Under the pieces are notes generated by a model. That model saw only the letters and a list, made by a program, of their open reading frames with translations, did no database searches and was not told the DNA's origin. A stretch of 47,034 nucleotides of DNA from Lachnospiraceae bacterium (GTDB lineage: Bacteria; Bacillota; Clostridia; Lachnospirales; Lachnospiraceae). The position numbers and the translations under genes were made by a program. Each line of letters starts with the position of its first letter. Position 1 is the stretch's first letter. This document shows positions 1-8,050 of this stretch, piece after piece. The DNA is taken from NCBI GenBank assembly GCA_030526245.1, contig JAUNDD010000010.1, positions 15,095 through 62,128 on the forward strand, written 5' to 3'.

Positions 1-785
1 GTTCCCTTGATCACGATCCGCAGGCACAGCTCTCCGGGTACCCGCATCGTGCGGTACAGTCCCCGCAGGAAGGAATCCTCCGCGGCACTCCTATGGGCGA
101 TCACTACGATGATCAGTGCCTCCACATAGCGGGCCAGCACCGTGGCCGCCGCTGCACCGGCTACACCCATGGCCGGCAGCCCCAGCTTGCCGTAGATCAG
201 CAGATAATTGAAGATCAGGTTTACAAAGATGGAGATCAGCCCCGCCTTCATGGGCAGCATGGTCTCACCGCATTCGCGCAGGGTATCCGCATAGGTCTGG
301 CTGATCATAAAGGCCGGCAGGCCCACCAGCATCAGCCGCATGTACAGCTGTCCGTAGTGCAGGATCGCCGCCGCATCCTCCGGAGTTCCCTCTCCCTTCA
401 GGTAAATGCCGATCAGCGCCGGGCCCGCCGCCAGAAAGAGGACGACGGTCCCCAGCGTCAGGATCGTGGTGATCCAGAGCTTAAAGCGGAAGGTCTTGCG
501 CACACCCTCCTGATCCCCCTGCCCGTAATACTGGGCCGTGAAGATCCCGGCACCGGACAGGGCGCCGAAGATACACAGATTGTAGACAAACAGAAGCTGA
601 TTCACGATGGCCGCGCCGGACATCTGGACCGTGCCCACCCGGCCGATCATAATGTTATCCAGCAGATTCACAAAGTTCGTGATACCGTTCTGAATCATGA
701 TCGGAATCGATATCATCAGCACCTTCCGGTAAAATTGCCGGTCGCCGATCAGCTTCCCGAACATTCCGTTTTTTCTGATGCTCAT
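1..785 (-). CDS. MATE-family multidrug/toxin exporter, N-terminal 261 residues (cut by window edge)
   Basis: Integral membrane efflux protein that probably exports cationic compounds by ion antiport. The reading frame is open from the ATG at 785 to the left edge. It starts MSIRKNGMFGKLIG and contains the MATE-like stretch ISIPIMIQNGITNFVNLLDN followed by IMIGRVG, then several hydrophobic segments and PAFMISQTYADTLRECGET, typical of the first half of MATE proteins. Family members are about 450 residues, so roughly 190 residues lie left of the window. The start is supported by a GAGAGGAAG sequence just before the ATG. The 5' leader (about 790-830) holds a CCGGATC/GATCCGG hairpin and a TATAAA box at about 820. 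The substrate cannot be read from the sequence. Confidence 0.88.
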   Translation of the reverse strand, partial: MSIRKNGMFGKLIGDRQFYRKVLMISIPIMIQNGITNFVNLLDNIMIGRVGTVQMSGAAIVNQLLFVYNLCIFGALSGAGIFTAQYYGQGDQEGVRKTFRFKLWITTILTLGTVVLFLAAGPALIGIYLKGEGTPEDAAAILHYGQLYMRLMLVGLPAFMISQTYADTLRECGETMLPMKAGLISIFVNLIFNYLLIYGKLGLPAMGVAGAAAATVLARYVEALIIVVIAHRSAAEDSFLRGLYRTMRVPGELCLRIVIKG

Positions 786-896
786 AGCTTCCTCTCTTCC
801 CGGATCCAAACAGATCCGGCTTTATATAAAAATGGTCATCAACAGTCACCGCACGCCGCTGTCGCCATCAGTCCGGTGCTTCTATTCAGCCACTCC

Positions 897-1661
897 TTAC
901 TCTGTCTCCGGACGACTTTCGTGATAATCCGGATTGGCATAGCGGCGTTTTCCCAGCAGCCGTTTTCCGTACTGGATGGACTCGCACCGGGTACAGGACA
1001 TGCACATCACGCACTGATTCTTTACCCAGACCGGCTTGTTTCTTCTCATTTCAATGGCGCCCGCCGGGCAGCGTCCGGCGCACAGACCGCAGCCCGTGCA
1101 GTTTTCATCTGCATAGAAGGGGGCCGTCTTTCGGCCTTTGACATACAGCGGATAGGCCGCCGCACTCAGCAGCATCTGGGCCAGATTGCCCCGGGTGGCA
1201 CAGACCTCCCGCAGCGCGATCAGCTTCCGGAACTGGGCCAGCTGCGCATCCGCCTCATCCAGCAGCTTCCAGACCTGCTCATCCGTCGGCGGCTTGAACA
1301 GCAGCAGATAGTTGTCCGGCATCTTCAGGGAATAGACCGCATCCAGCTTCCAGTTTTTTCGTTTGAACACCTTATCCAGCATGCCGGAGGCATTGGCGAT
1401 GCTGCCGCCGCAGGTCATCAGCGCATAGGTGTAGGCCGGACGGTTCTTCGTCTTCATGCGCCGGATAAATTCCGCCACGATGGAAGGAAGTCCCCAGAAA
1501 TAGACCGGGAACACAAAGCCCACCTGCTCTTCCCCCGCAAAGTCGAATTCATACTGCTTTTTCTGCATGCAATCCCGGATACTGACCAGCTTCTCCCCTT
1601 CCGTTTTCAGGTGTTCCGCCGCATACCAGGAATTACCGGTTCCTGTAAAATAAAAAATCAT
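897..1661 (-). CDS. EFR1-family flavodoxin/ferredoxin protein
   Basis: Predicted electron-transfer protein of 254 residues: an N-terminal flavodoxin-like domain (MIFYFTGTGNSWYAAEHL, the FMN phosphate-loop region) and a C-terminal bi-cluster ferredoxin. The first cluster motif is CTGCGLCAGRCP, a normal CxxCxxCxxxC. The second is CVMCMSCTRC, which has only two residues before the last cysteine and lacks the usual CPxxAI continuation, going straight into SIQYGKRLLGKRRY. The ATG at 1661 is preferred over the ATG 27 nt upstream because ATAGGAG lies about 5 nt before it. The gene starts 36 nt after the membrane-protein gene ending at 1698 and is probably cotranscribed. Its redox partner is unknown. 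Confidence 0.87.
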   Translation of the reverse strand: MIFYFTGTGNSWYAAEHLKTEGEKLVSIRDCMQKKQYEFDFAGEEQVGFVFPVYFWGLPSIVAEFIRRMKTKNRPAYTYALMTCGGSIANASGMLDKVFKRKNWKLDAVYSLKMPDNYLLLFKPPTDEQVWKLLDEADAQLAQFRKLIALREVCATRGNLAQMLLSAAAYPLYVKGRKTAPFYADENCTGCGLCAGRCPAGAIEMRRNKPVWVKNQCVMCMSCTRCESIQYGKRLLGKRRYANPDYHESRPETE

Positions 1662-1697
1662 GGTTACTCCTATCGGAACGGCCTTCACTCCGCCGTT

Positions 1698-3299
1698 TTA
1701 TTTTTCTTTCGTATAGTCCGATACAAGGGTCAGGTCCTCCGGCAGGCCGTAGAAGGCAAGATAGCCCCTCTCTCCGTTCCGGTTGCTGACAGTAATATCG
1801 TGTACGTACTCCTCATGCTCCAGCGTTTCCATATAGATCCTGGTCTCACCGGATGCCGCCAGGGACCGGATCTGCTCCAGCCGCTGCCGGTCCGCCCGGC
1901 TGATCCCTGCATAGATCATCGTATCGTACAGACCGATTCCCAGTACCAGAACCGCCAGCACGCCGGCTGCGAGCCGCTCCCCTCTTCTCATACCGGCCCG
2001 GCCTCCTTCGTCCGCTGCTGCCCCGTTCCCGGCACCGTTTCCCGGTGTCATGAGAGCATCCCGCAGGATTCCTTCTTTACCATCCGCCTTTTCTGCCTGA
2101 ATAGCTGCCGTCTCCAGGATCCCCTTCAGCCAGAGGCTCAGTACCAGCCCCAGCAGCACATAGGATCCGAAGAACACTCTTGGGGTGATGGGCTTGGCCA
2201 GCAGGAACGGTCCGTCGATCACCACCATGCTGGCCAGCACAAACAGGCTTCGGGCAAAGCAGACACTCTCCTTAAAAAGCACCAGCACAAATACCGCCAG
2301 TGATCCAAGCGACAGCACGCAGCAGGCCGTACAGATCCAGGAAGCAGCTCCTTTCACCGGCATACTCTCCATCCTGGACAGTACAACGGTCTGACAAAGG
2401 ATCAGCCCGCCTTCGCCGGCGGCGCCAAGCCATCCCAGTCCCTTCTGTATCTTTCCCATCCGTTTTCCGCACACCAGCAGGCAGGCGATCATCATCACCA
2501 GCAGCAGGCCGTGCATCACCCGGTAATCAAAATAGCCGAACTTGCAGATCCGGCCCAGTCCCTTGATCAGACGCCAAACGATGTTGCCCTCATCCAGCTT
2601 GCGGTAGCCGTCGCTGCCGCCCGCCACCGCCCGGTAGGCCGAATTGGAAAACATCCAGGCCGTTCCCGCCAGGCAGCCGGCCAGATATCCCCACAGCTGC
2701 AGGAAACACCGGCGTTCTTTCCACAGACAGAAGGCGATCGTGCACACAGCCAGCATCGTCAGATAGATCGTATAATGCTCCACGATCAGGGTGCCGGCCA
2801 GGCCGGTCAGCAGCAGCGCGACCGCCGCTGCCGGGCTGTTTTGTTTTTTCTCCTGCTTGAAGAAGCGATCCAGATACACCCATACCGCCAGGATCACCAC
2901 CAGACCCACCACATAGTTGGCAAAGCCGGATACCCAGCCGACGGTCTGGCTAAACAGGGAAAGGGGGGAGAGCAGCACCAGCGCTGCGGTCAGCAGATCG
3001 GCGTACTCCCAGCCCGAAAGAGCCCGGACCAGCACGCAGACCGCCGTCAGGCAGGCTCCCATGCTCAGGGTCTTAAACACCACCGAGCGGGTCATGGCCA
3101 TCACGATCAGATAGCCCGCATATCGTCCGCCATAGTCCGCAAATCCTCTGGACAGCCGCTCCATACCGATGGCACAGCCCCAGCGCAGATCATCATCCGT
3201 GTAGGGCACAAACAAGGCCATCAGGCAGAACAGTCCCAACAGTGTCAGAGCCCGCCAGAAGATCTGCTCCCTCCAGATCTTATTTCTGCTTTCTTTCAT
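1698..3299 (-). CDS. Polytopic membrane protein, DUF6056/GT-C-like
   Basis: A 533-residue membrane protein with about ten to twelve hydrophobic segments over residues 15-395, a low-complexity loop (about 405-440), one more membrane segment (about 445-465) and a short extracytoplasmic tail ending VSDYTKEK. The first loop after TM1 carries PYTDDDLRWG (residues 32-41). Acidic residues in the first external loop are typical of GT-C glycosyltransferases that use polyprenyl-phosphate donors, and of DUF6056 proteins found near surface-polysaccharide genes. That assignment is from memory of the family, not a search. AAGGGGAGAG precedes the ATG. Its position directly after the glycerophosphotransferase-like gene supports a role in cell-surface polymer decoration, but this is inference. 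Confidence 0.7.
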   Translation of the reverse strand: MKESRNKIWREQIFWRALTLLGLFCLMALFVPYTDDDLRWGCAIGMERLSRGFADYGGRYAGYLIVMAMTRSVVFKTLSMGACLTAVCVLVRALSGWEYADLLTAALVLLSPLSLFSQTVGWVSGFANYVVGLVVILAVWVYLDRFFKQEKKQNSPAAAVALLLTGLAGTLIVEHYTIYLTMLAVCTIAFCLWKERRCFLQLWGYLAGCLAGTAWMFSNSAYRAVAGGSDGYRKLDEGNIVWRLIKGLGRICKFGYFDYRVMHGLLLVMMIACLLVCGKRMGKIQKGLGWLGAAGEGGLILCQTVVLSRMESMPVKGAASWICTACCVLSLGSLAVFVLVLFKESVCFARSLFVLASMVVIDGPFLLAKPITPRVFFGSYVLLGLVLSLWLKGILETAAIQAEKADGKEGILRDALMTPGNGAGNGAAADEGGRAGMRRGERLAAGVLAVLVLGIGLYDTMIYAGISRADRQRLEQIRSLAASGETRIYMETLEHEEYVHDITVSNRNGERGYLAFYGLPEDLTLVSDYTKEK

Positions 3300-3443
3300 A
3301 CGCTCTCCCCTTCTTCAAGGATCTCTCTGCAGTTCACACATGAAACCACAGGAACACCGTTTTGGAGCCTATGCTCCTCTCACAAGGATCTGAGATATCC
3401 CCGTACAACACTTCACATCTATGAGGTCTGACATCCGAGGCTG

Positions 3444-6400
3444 TCATCTGCTCATGCCGGGTCGGATCAGTTCATACAGCCGCTCGCTGCTCTGTCCGTC
3501 CACAGCCCCCAGCATATGCCGGCAGAACTGCTCCTGCCCCGCGTAATCATAGGTATCCAGACGCTTCAGCGCATCCGCCAGCTCACCGGTGGACCGGATC
3601 ACCGGACAGAAGGAAAACTCCTGCAGATGTGAGGTGAAAAAGTCCATGCCGGCACCGGTTTCTCCCAGATACCGCTCCATATCGCCGGTTACCGCAAACA
3701 GCGGCTTGTGCAGCAGCGGAGCCTGGTAAAAGGCATCCCGATAATCTCCCACGATCACATCGCAGGCGGCCATCAGCTCCTCCGGCGGCATCTGATCTGT
3801 CAGCACCCGGGCAAAGCCCGGCACCTGCAGGCGGTTCTTCATACCGCGCTTCCTGCGCCGGTATTCCTTCGCATCCAGCTGCGTCACCAGGGCATAGCCC
3901 TCGCCCAGCCGGGATCTTAAAAGCTCCGGATCCAGCAGCTCCAGCCAGCCCCGGGCGCCTTCCCGGCGCCGCAGGGTCGGCATATACAGGATCACGGTCT
4001 TTCCGGCGGTCTCCGGCCACAGACTCTGGAGCTTCTGCCGGCAGGCCTCTTTCTGCCGGTGATCCATTTCTCTCGCCTTAAACTGCTCCAGGGCGCAGCT
4101 GCCCGGCAGGGCCTGCAGCGCCTGTCCGCTGCGTCCAAAGCTCCGGAGCAGCCGCTCGGTAAGTCCCTCGCCCGGCGTCATCACATAATCCAGATCAATA
4201 CCGGCTGCCAGCTGCATATAGCGCTGCTTCCATCTCTCCGGATACCGGGCCTGCCGTCCCTGATCCTTCAGCTCCACCGGGGAGGACGGTGCCAGAATGA
4301 CCGTGGTCTCCTCCCGGAAGCGAATCATGGAAAGGGCCGGAAGCAGCCGGGTTAAGATCAGCACCCGGCTGGATGCCATCCGGCTGATCTGGTCTCTGGT
4401 CAGAGCATCGCCGGTCACCGCCAGCACCTCCACCTTGGCACCGGCCTCCCGGCTGAGCCGGCCGGAAAGCTCCTCCAGCCCCAGGCTTCCCAGGCTTTGT
4501 CCTCCGGTCAGGAAGGTCACCCGGTCTTCCACCTTGACAGACCGGCAGGCCTCCTCATACAGGCGGGCCCCTTCTCCGGCAGATCTCACCAGCTTCTGAT
4601 ATTTTTTCCGATAGATCTCATTGCTGCGCTGCTGCCCCAGGGACAGCCGTGTCTGATTCTCGATTCGCTCCCCCGGTGCCAGCTGCAGCATCCGCTCCAT
4701 CCAGCCCCGCAGCCATCTGGAGCTGCGCACCAGCGACATGTTGATGTCCGTGGTGATCAGAATGCTGCGCAGGCCCCAGCCTCTCTGGTAATGGATCACA
4801 TCCATCAGAGAAAGAGGCGGTGCAAACTCTCTCTTTTTGCCATACATGGTCACACTGTCCTTCAGGGGACCGATCTCCCGGACAAAAAGCTCCTTCTGGG
4901 AGTTTTCCCGGAAATACTGCAGCATAAACTCATGCAGCCGGTGATCCGTATCCTCCGGCGTCAGCAGTTCCAGCCGGGCATAGCGCCGGGCAAACTCCGG
5001 CAGGATCCGTTCCATGGCATCGAACAGCTCCCGGTCACAGTCCGCGCTGTCCAGCACCGGTACGATCCGGCCGCTCTCGTCCCGCTCGTAGCGGGTAATG
5101 CTCTTGTAGGGCATATTGGCAAAGATCGCCTCAATGAAGGTCTGGGGCGTATCGTTCGTTGTAAAGTTATGACGGATGTTGTGTCCCTGGGTGGGCAGGA
5201 TCGAACGACTGTAGTAGTAAGGCATATCCGCCTCCTCATCGCCGCACATAAACTGCCAGAGTCTGGTCATACAGGTCTGGTTGTAGCCCCGGCCCCAGTA
5301 TTCCACCACTGCAAAGCGCTCCTTCGGATCCATCTCCTGCAGCAGATAGCCGCCGCAAAGCTCCCGCTCCCGTCTGGCCAGCTCCAGAATGTGCTCTTCA
5401 TAGGCCGGATTCGACTTAAAGACCGCCTTGACTCCCTCCATGGCCTTCTGGTCCTTATACCGGATACTGCCCGGATCGATGGTGGGGAAGAATTCCTTAA
5501 ACTCCTTCTCCGTCAGCGCCATGGCCTGCAGCAGCTTGCCCTTGCTCGTCACGCCGGAGAAATTGCCGTAGCTCTCCCAGAAGGGCGGGTCGATCTCCCG
5601 GATAAAGGAAGGAATCTTCCAGGTCTTCCGGGACGCGTAGAGCAGCTTCGTACGCAGCGGCAGTCCCTTCACTTCAATGATGGCGTCCGCAATGCGCTTT
5701 AAGTGATGCCCGTCCCGGGTCACAAAGTACAGGGTCTCATAGCCCCGGCGCAGCGCATCCCGCAGCACCCAGTCCACATAGGGCACAAAGCACAGCGCCG
5801 CGTAGGAAATCACAAATTCATCCCGTCCCCCGCCAAATTCGCGGCACATCCGGGCCTGCATGGCCGCCACCAGATGTGCATCGTAGGAGCCCATGCTCCG
5901 GATCAGATCCTTCTGCAGCGGCTTAAGCTCCGGCACCTCGGCCTGCCGAGTCCGAATGGACAGCTTCCGGGGCATTTTCCCGTCTGCGTTCACATTGTCC
6001 CCGGTATGGATCCATTTTTCAAAATCATAATAGGGCTCAAAGCTCTTGTAGACCTCCATAAACAGGGCACTGCTGCTTTTGAGCACCCCGTATTCGTTGG
6101 ATAAAAACAGCGGCAGCGTCGCCAGCACCGGATCGGCCTTGGCCAGCATCTGCCGGATGAAGTCCTTCGGCAGATACATGTCGCTGATCAGGATGACCTC
6201 ACAGGACGGGTCCGCCTGCAGCCGCCGGATCTGCTCGATGCGATCCGTCAGCGGATAGACATTCTGAAGCTCCGCCTCCAGCTCCCAGTCCTTCAGCTGC
6301 TGCAGCTGCTGAGTGGTCAGTTCATAGACCTGGGCCATGCGCTCAAAGATCTCATCAAAGGAGATCTCCACCTTTTCACTGCCCCGGGTATCCTTGGTCT

Positions 6401-7844
6401 TGCGGTAGTACTCCCGCATATTGAATTCCGCGGTATGGCGGATGCTGGGATAATCCCAGACCAGTGCCTTCGGATAGCTGCCGTCCTCGTCCATCTTTTC
6501 CCGGACATAATAGAAGATGCCCTCCGGGGCCAGCACATTTCGGCTGAACACGGTATCAAAGATGTCAAAGCTGTAGAGTGTCTTCCCCTTCTTCTGCGGG
6601 ATCTCATAGTCCAGGGTAGCCTGGATGATCTGCTCAAAATCATCCTTCCCCTGTGAATAAGGCCAGAGCCGGTCGTGCAGACGTTTGATCTCCGCCGACT
6701 CATCCCGCTGCTCAAAGGTGGCCATAGCCTCCAGAAGCTCATCCAGGCTGCGCACCTTGATACCGGTGGTCACCTGATCATAGGTATCCTCCACATTGCC
6801 GTTGGCCATGTAGTCCTCATAGTCGAAGATATAGCGGATGTAGTGGGGGATGCCCATCTCCACCATGTCCGAGAGAATGGAGGAGTAATCGACGATGGCC
6901 AGATCCATCTGGTGCATGATCTCATAGAAATCATCCCGGTTATCCCAGAACCAGAAATACGGGCGGTCCGCATAGGCTTTGGCCGCACTGACAAAGGCCA
7001 CCTCCTTTTCCATATTGGGGTGCACCTTAAATATGAAGAGAAGCTTATGCTCCTCGCAGAATCGATACAGCTTTTCCAGATCCGGCAGCGCCGCCGCAAA
7101 GGTTCCCTCCAGCTGGGCCCGGAAGGTGGGGGTATATACCACCAGTCTGGTGTCCGCCGGCAGGCCCTTGACCTTGCGCAGGTCATGCTCAAAGCTGGCT
7201 ACAGGCTCAAAATAGCGCTGATAGAGACAGCGCGGATACCCCGCCCGGATCACCTGCTCCGGATCCAGGCCCATGTCATAGCAGAACTGCTCCTCGTATT
7301 CCGGGGAGCTGATGGTCATCAGCTCATGGCTGCGATAGTAGGCATTGTTGCGGACGTACTTGGCGGCTATGCCCGGCGCGATCTCGCCCTGGAACACATG
7401 GCGCTCAATGGTCTTCATGCCGATTCCGTGCCAGAGATTGAGGTACCTGGCATTCTCCATTCCCGCCGGGATCGTTCCCTTGACCTGCTCGGACACCAGC
7501 ACACCGGTCCTGTTCAAAAGGCTCTGCACCGCCGGATCTGCATCCGAGTAGGCATGGTAGCCCAGGGCCCGCACCGCCTCGTTGGTCTTTTCATCCCGGC
7601 ACATCCAGTAGCATTTGATATCCGGGCGATACCGGTTGATATATACGAACAGATACTTGGGATTGCCGCGAAAATCCTTGCTGCTGTGGCCGGCCGAGAA
7701 GGCCCAGATATGCTCCGGATCCGTATCCCCGAAATAGGTCTGGATCTCCTTGGAATCCCGGCTGTAATTCAGGCTTCCCTTCACCGTCCTCACGCATTTA
7801 TTTCTGACCTTGCGGGCCAGTCCCCATATCCTCTTTTTGTCCAT
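3444..7844 (-). CDS. Tri-modular protein: CDP-glycerol glycerophosphotransferase - HAD-like region - degenerate second transferase
   Basis: A 1466-residue cytoplasmic or membrane-associated protein. Residues 1-410 match TagF-type CDP-glycerol:poly(glycerophosphate) glycerophosphotransferases, with the histidine motifs NLWHG (H139) and KVHPN (H275) and the DYSS motif (D319-S322). These enzymes build teichoic-acid-like polymers from CDP-glycerol. Residues 420-1060 form a HAD-like region with motif I SFDIFDT (D427, D430), ILISDMYLP and HTGDNVNADGK, then YFVTRDGHHLKRIAD. Residues from about 1090 to 1466 resemble a second transferase domain: VILYMPTLRR, then VIVGDYRDAF (D1367) and HKPLF. There the WHG position reads APSSPV, the HP position reads LVTQLDAK, and DYSS has become DYRD, so this copy looks inactive. 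AGGAG stands 6 nt before the ATG. Single-domain TagF proteins are usually 400-750 residues. Confidence 0.85.
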   Translation of the reverse strand: MDKKRIWGLARKVRNKCVRTVKGSLNYSRDSKEIQTYFGDTDPEHIWAFSAGHSSKDFRGNPKYLFVYINRYRPDIKCYWMCRDEKTNEAVRALGYHAYSDADPAVQSLLNRTGVLVSEQVKGTIPAGMENARYLNLWHGIGMKTIERHVFQGEIAPGIAAKYVRNNAYYRSHELMTISSPEYEEQFCYDMGLDPEQVIRAGYPRCLYQRYFEPVASFEHDLRKVKGLPADTRLVVYTPTFRAQLEGTFAAALPDLEKLYRFCEEHKLLFIFKVHPNMEKEVAFVSAAKAYADRPYFWFWDNRDDFYEIMHQMDLAIVDYSSILSDMVEMGIPHYIRYIFDYEDYMANGNVEDTYDQVTTGIKVRSLDELLEAMATFEQRDESAEIKRLHDRLWPYSQGKDDFEQIIQATLDYEIPQKKGKTLYSFDIFDTVFSRNVLAPEGIFYYVREKMDEDGSYPKALVWDYPSIRHTAEFNMREYYRKTKDTRGSEKVEISFDEIFERMAQVYELTTQQLQQLKDWELEAELQNVYPLTDRIEQIRRLQADPSCEVILISDMYLPKDFIRQMLAKADPVLATLPLFLSNEYGVLKSSSALFMEVYKSFEPYYDFEKWIHTGDNVNADGKMPRKLSIRTRQAEVPELKPLQKDLIRSMGSYDAHLVAAMQARMCREFGGGRDEFVISYAALCFVPYVDWVLRDALRRGYETLYFVTRDGHHLKRIADAIIEVKGLPLRTKLLYASRKTWKIPSFIREIDPPFWESYGNFSGVTSKGKLLQAMALTEKEFKEFFPTIDPGSIRYKDQKAMEGVKAVFKSNPAYEEHILELARRERELCGGYLLQEMDPKERFAVVEYWGRGYNQTCMTRLWQFMCGDEEADMPYYYSRSILPTQGHNIRHNFTTNDTPQTFIEAIFANMPYKSITRYERDESGRIVPVLDSADCDRELFDAMERILPEFARRYARLELLTPEDTDHRLHEFMLQYFRENSQKELFVREIGPLKDSVTMYGKKREFAPPLSLMDVIHYQRGWGLRSILITTDINMSLVRSSRWLRGWMERMLQLAPGERIENQTRLSLGQQRSNEIYRKKYQKLVRSAGEGARLYEEACRSVKVEDRVTFLTGGQSLGSLGLEELSGRLSREAGAKVEVLAVTGDALTRDQISRMASSRVLILTRLLPALSMIRFREETTVILAPSSPVELKDQGRQARYPERWKQRYMQLAAGIDLDYVMTPGEGLTERLLRSFGRSGQALQALPGSCALEQFKAREMDHRQKEACRQKLQSLWPETAGKTVILYMPTLRRREGARGWLELLDPELLRSRLGEGYALVTQLDAKEYRRRKRGMKNRLQVPGFARVLTDQMPPEELMAACDVIVGDYRDAFYQAPLLHKPLFAVTGDMERYLGETGAGMDFFTSHLQEFSFCPVIRSTGELADALKRLDTYDYAGQEQFCRHMLGAVDGQSSERLYELIRPGMSR

Positions 7845-7944
7845 TTGCTTCTCCTGTATTCCTGCTCAAAGGAATCTGTTACATTTTCCGTGCCCCCGTC
7901 CGGACGGCTTCCGGCGGCAGGCGCACTTCTATATCCAGACTGCC

Positions 7945-7976
7945 AAAAAAGAGAGACAGCTGATGCCATCTCTCTG
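7945..7976 (-). terminator. Rho-independent terminator after the ABC exporter operon
   Basis: On the minus strand the stem AGAGAGA / TCTCTCT (7-bp, 12-nt loop) is followed by a run of T. It lies about 75 nt past the stop codon at 8051 and before the gene starting at 7844, so it separates the two transcription units. Confidence 0.75.
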
Positions 7977-8050
7977 AATTTTCCGTTTCGCTTGTATGGT
8001 TACGATTCGGACTTATTATACCTTTGTTTAATCGGCCTGACAAGGGCGGT

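Noticed and set aside
93-2303. Long plus-strand open frame opposite the MATE, EFR1 and DUF6056-like genes
   Set aside because: It has His/Gln/Arg-rich composition, no ribosome site and no domain, and lies antisense to three well-supported genes; it is an effect of GC-rich third positions. Similar antisense frames over the ABC exporter, lysS, the SBP gene and argS were dropped for the same reason.
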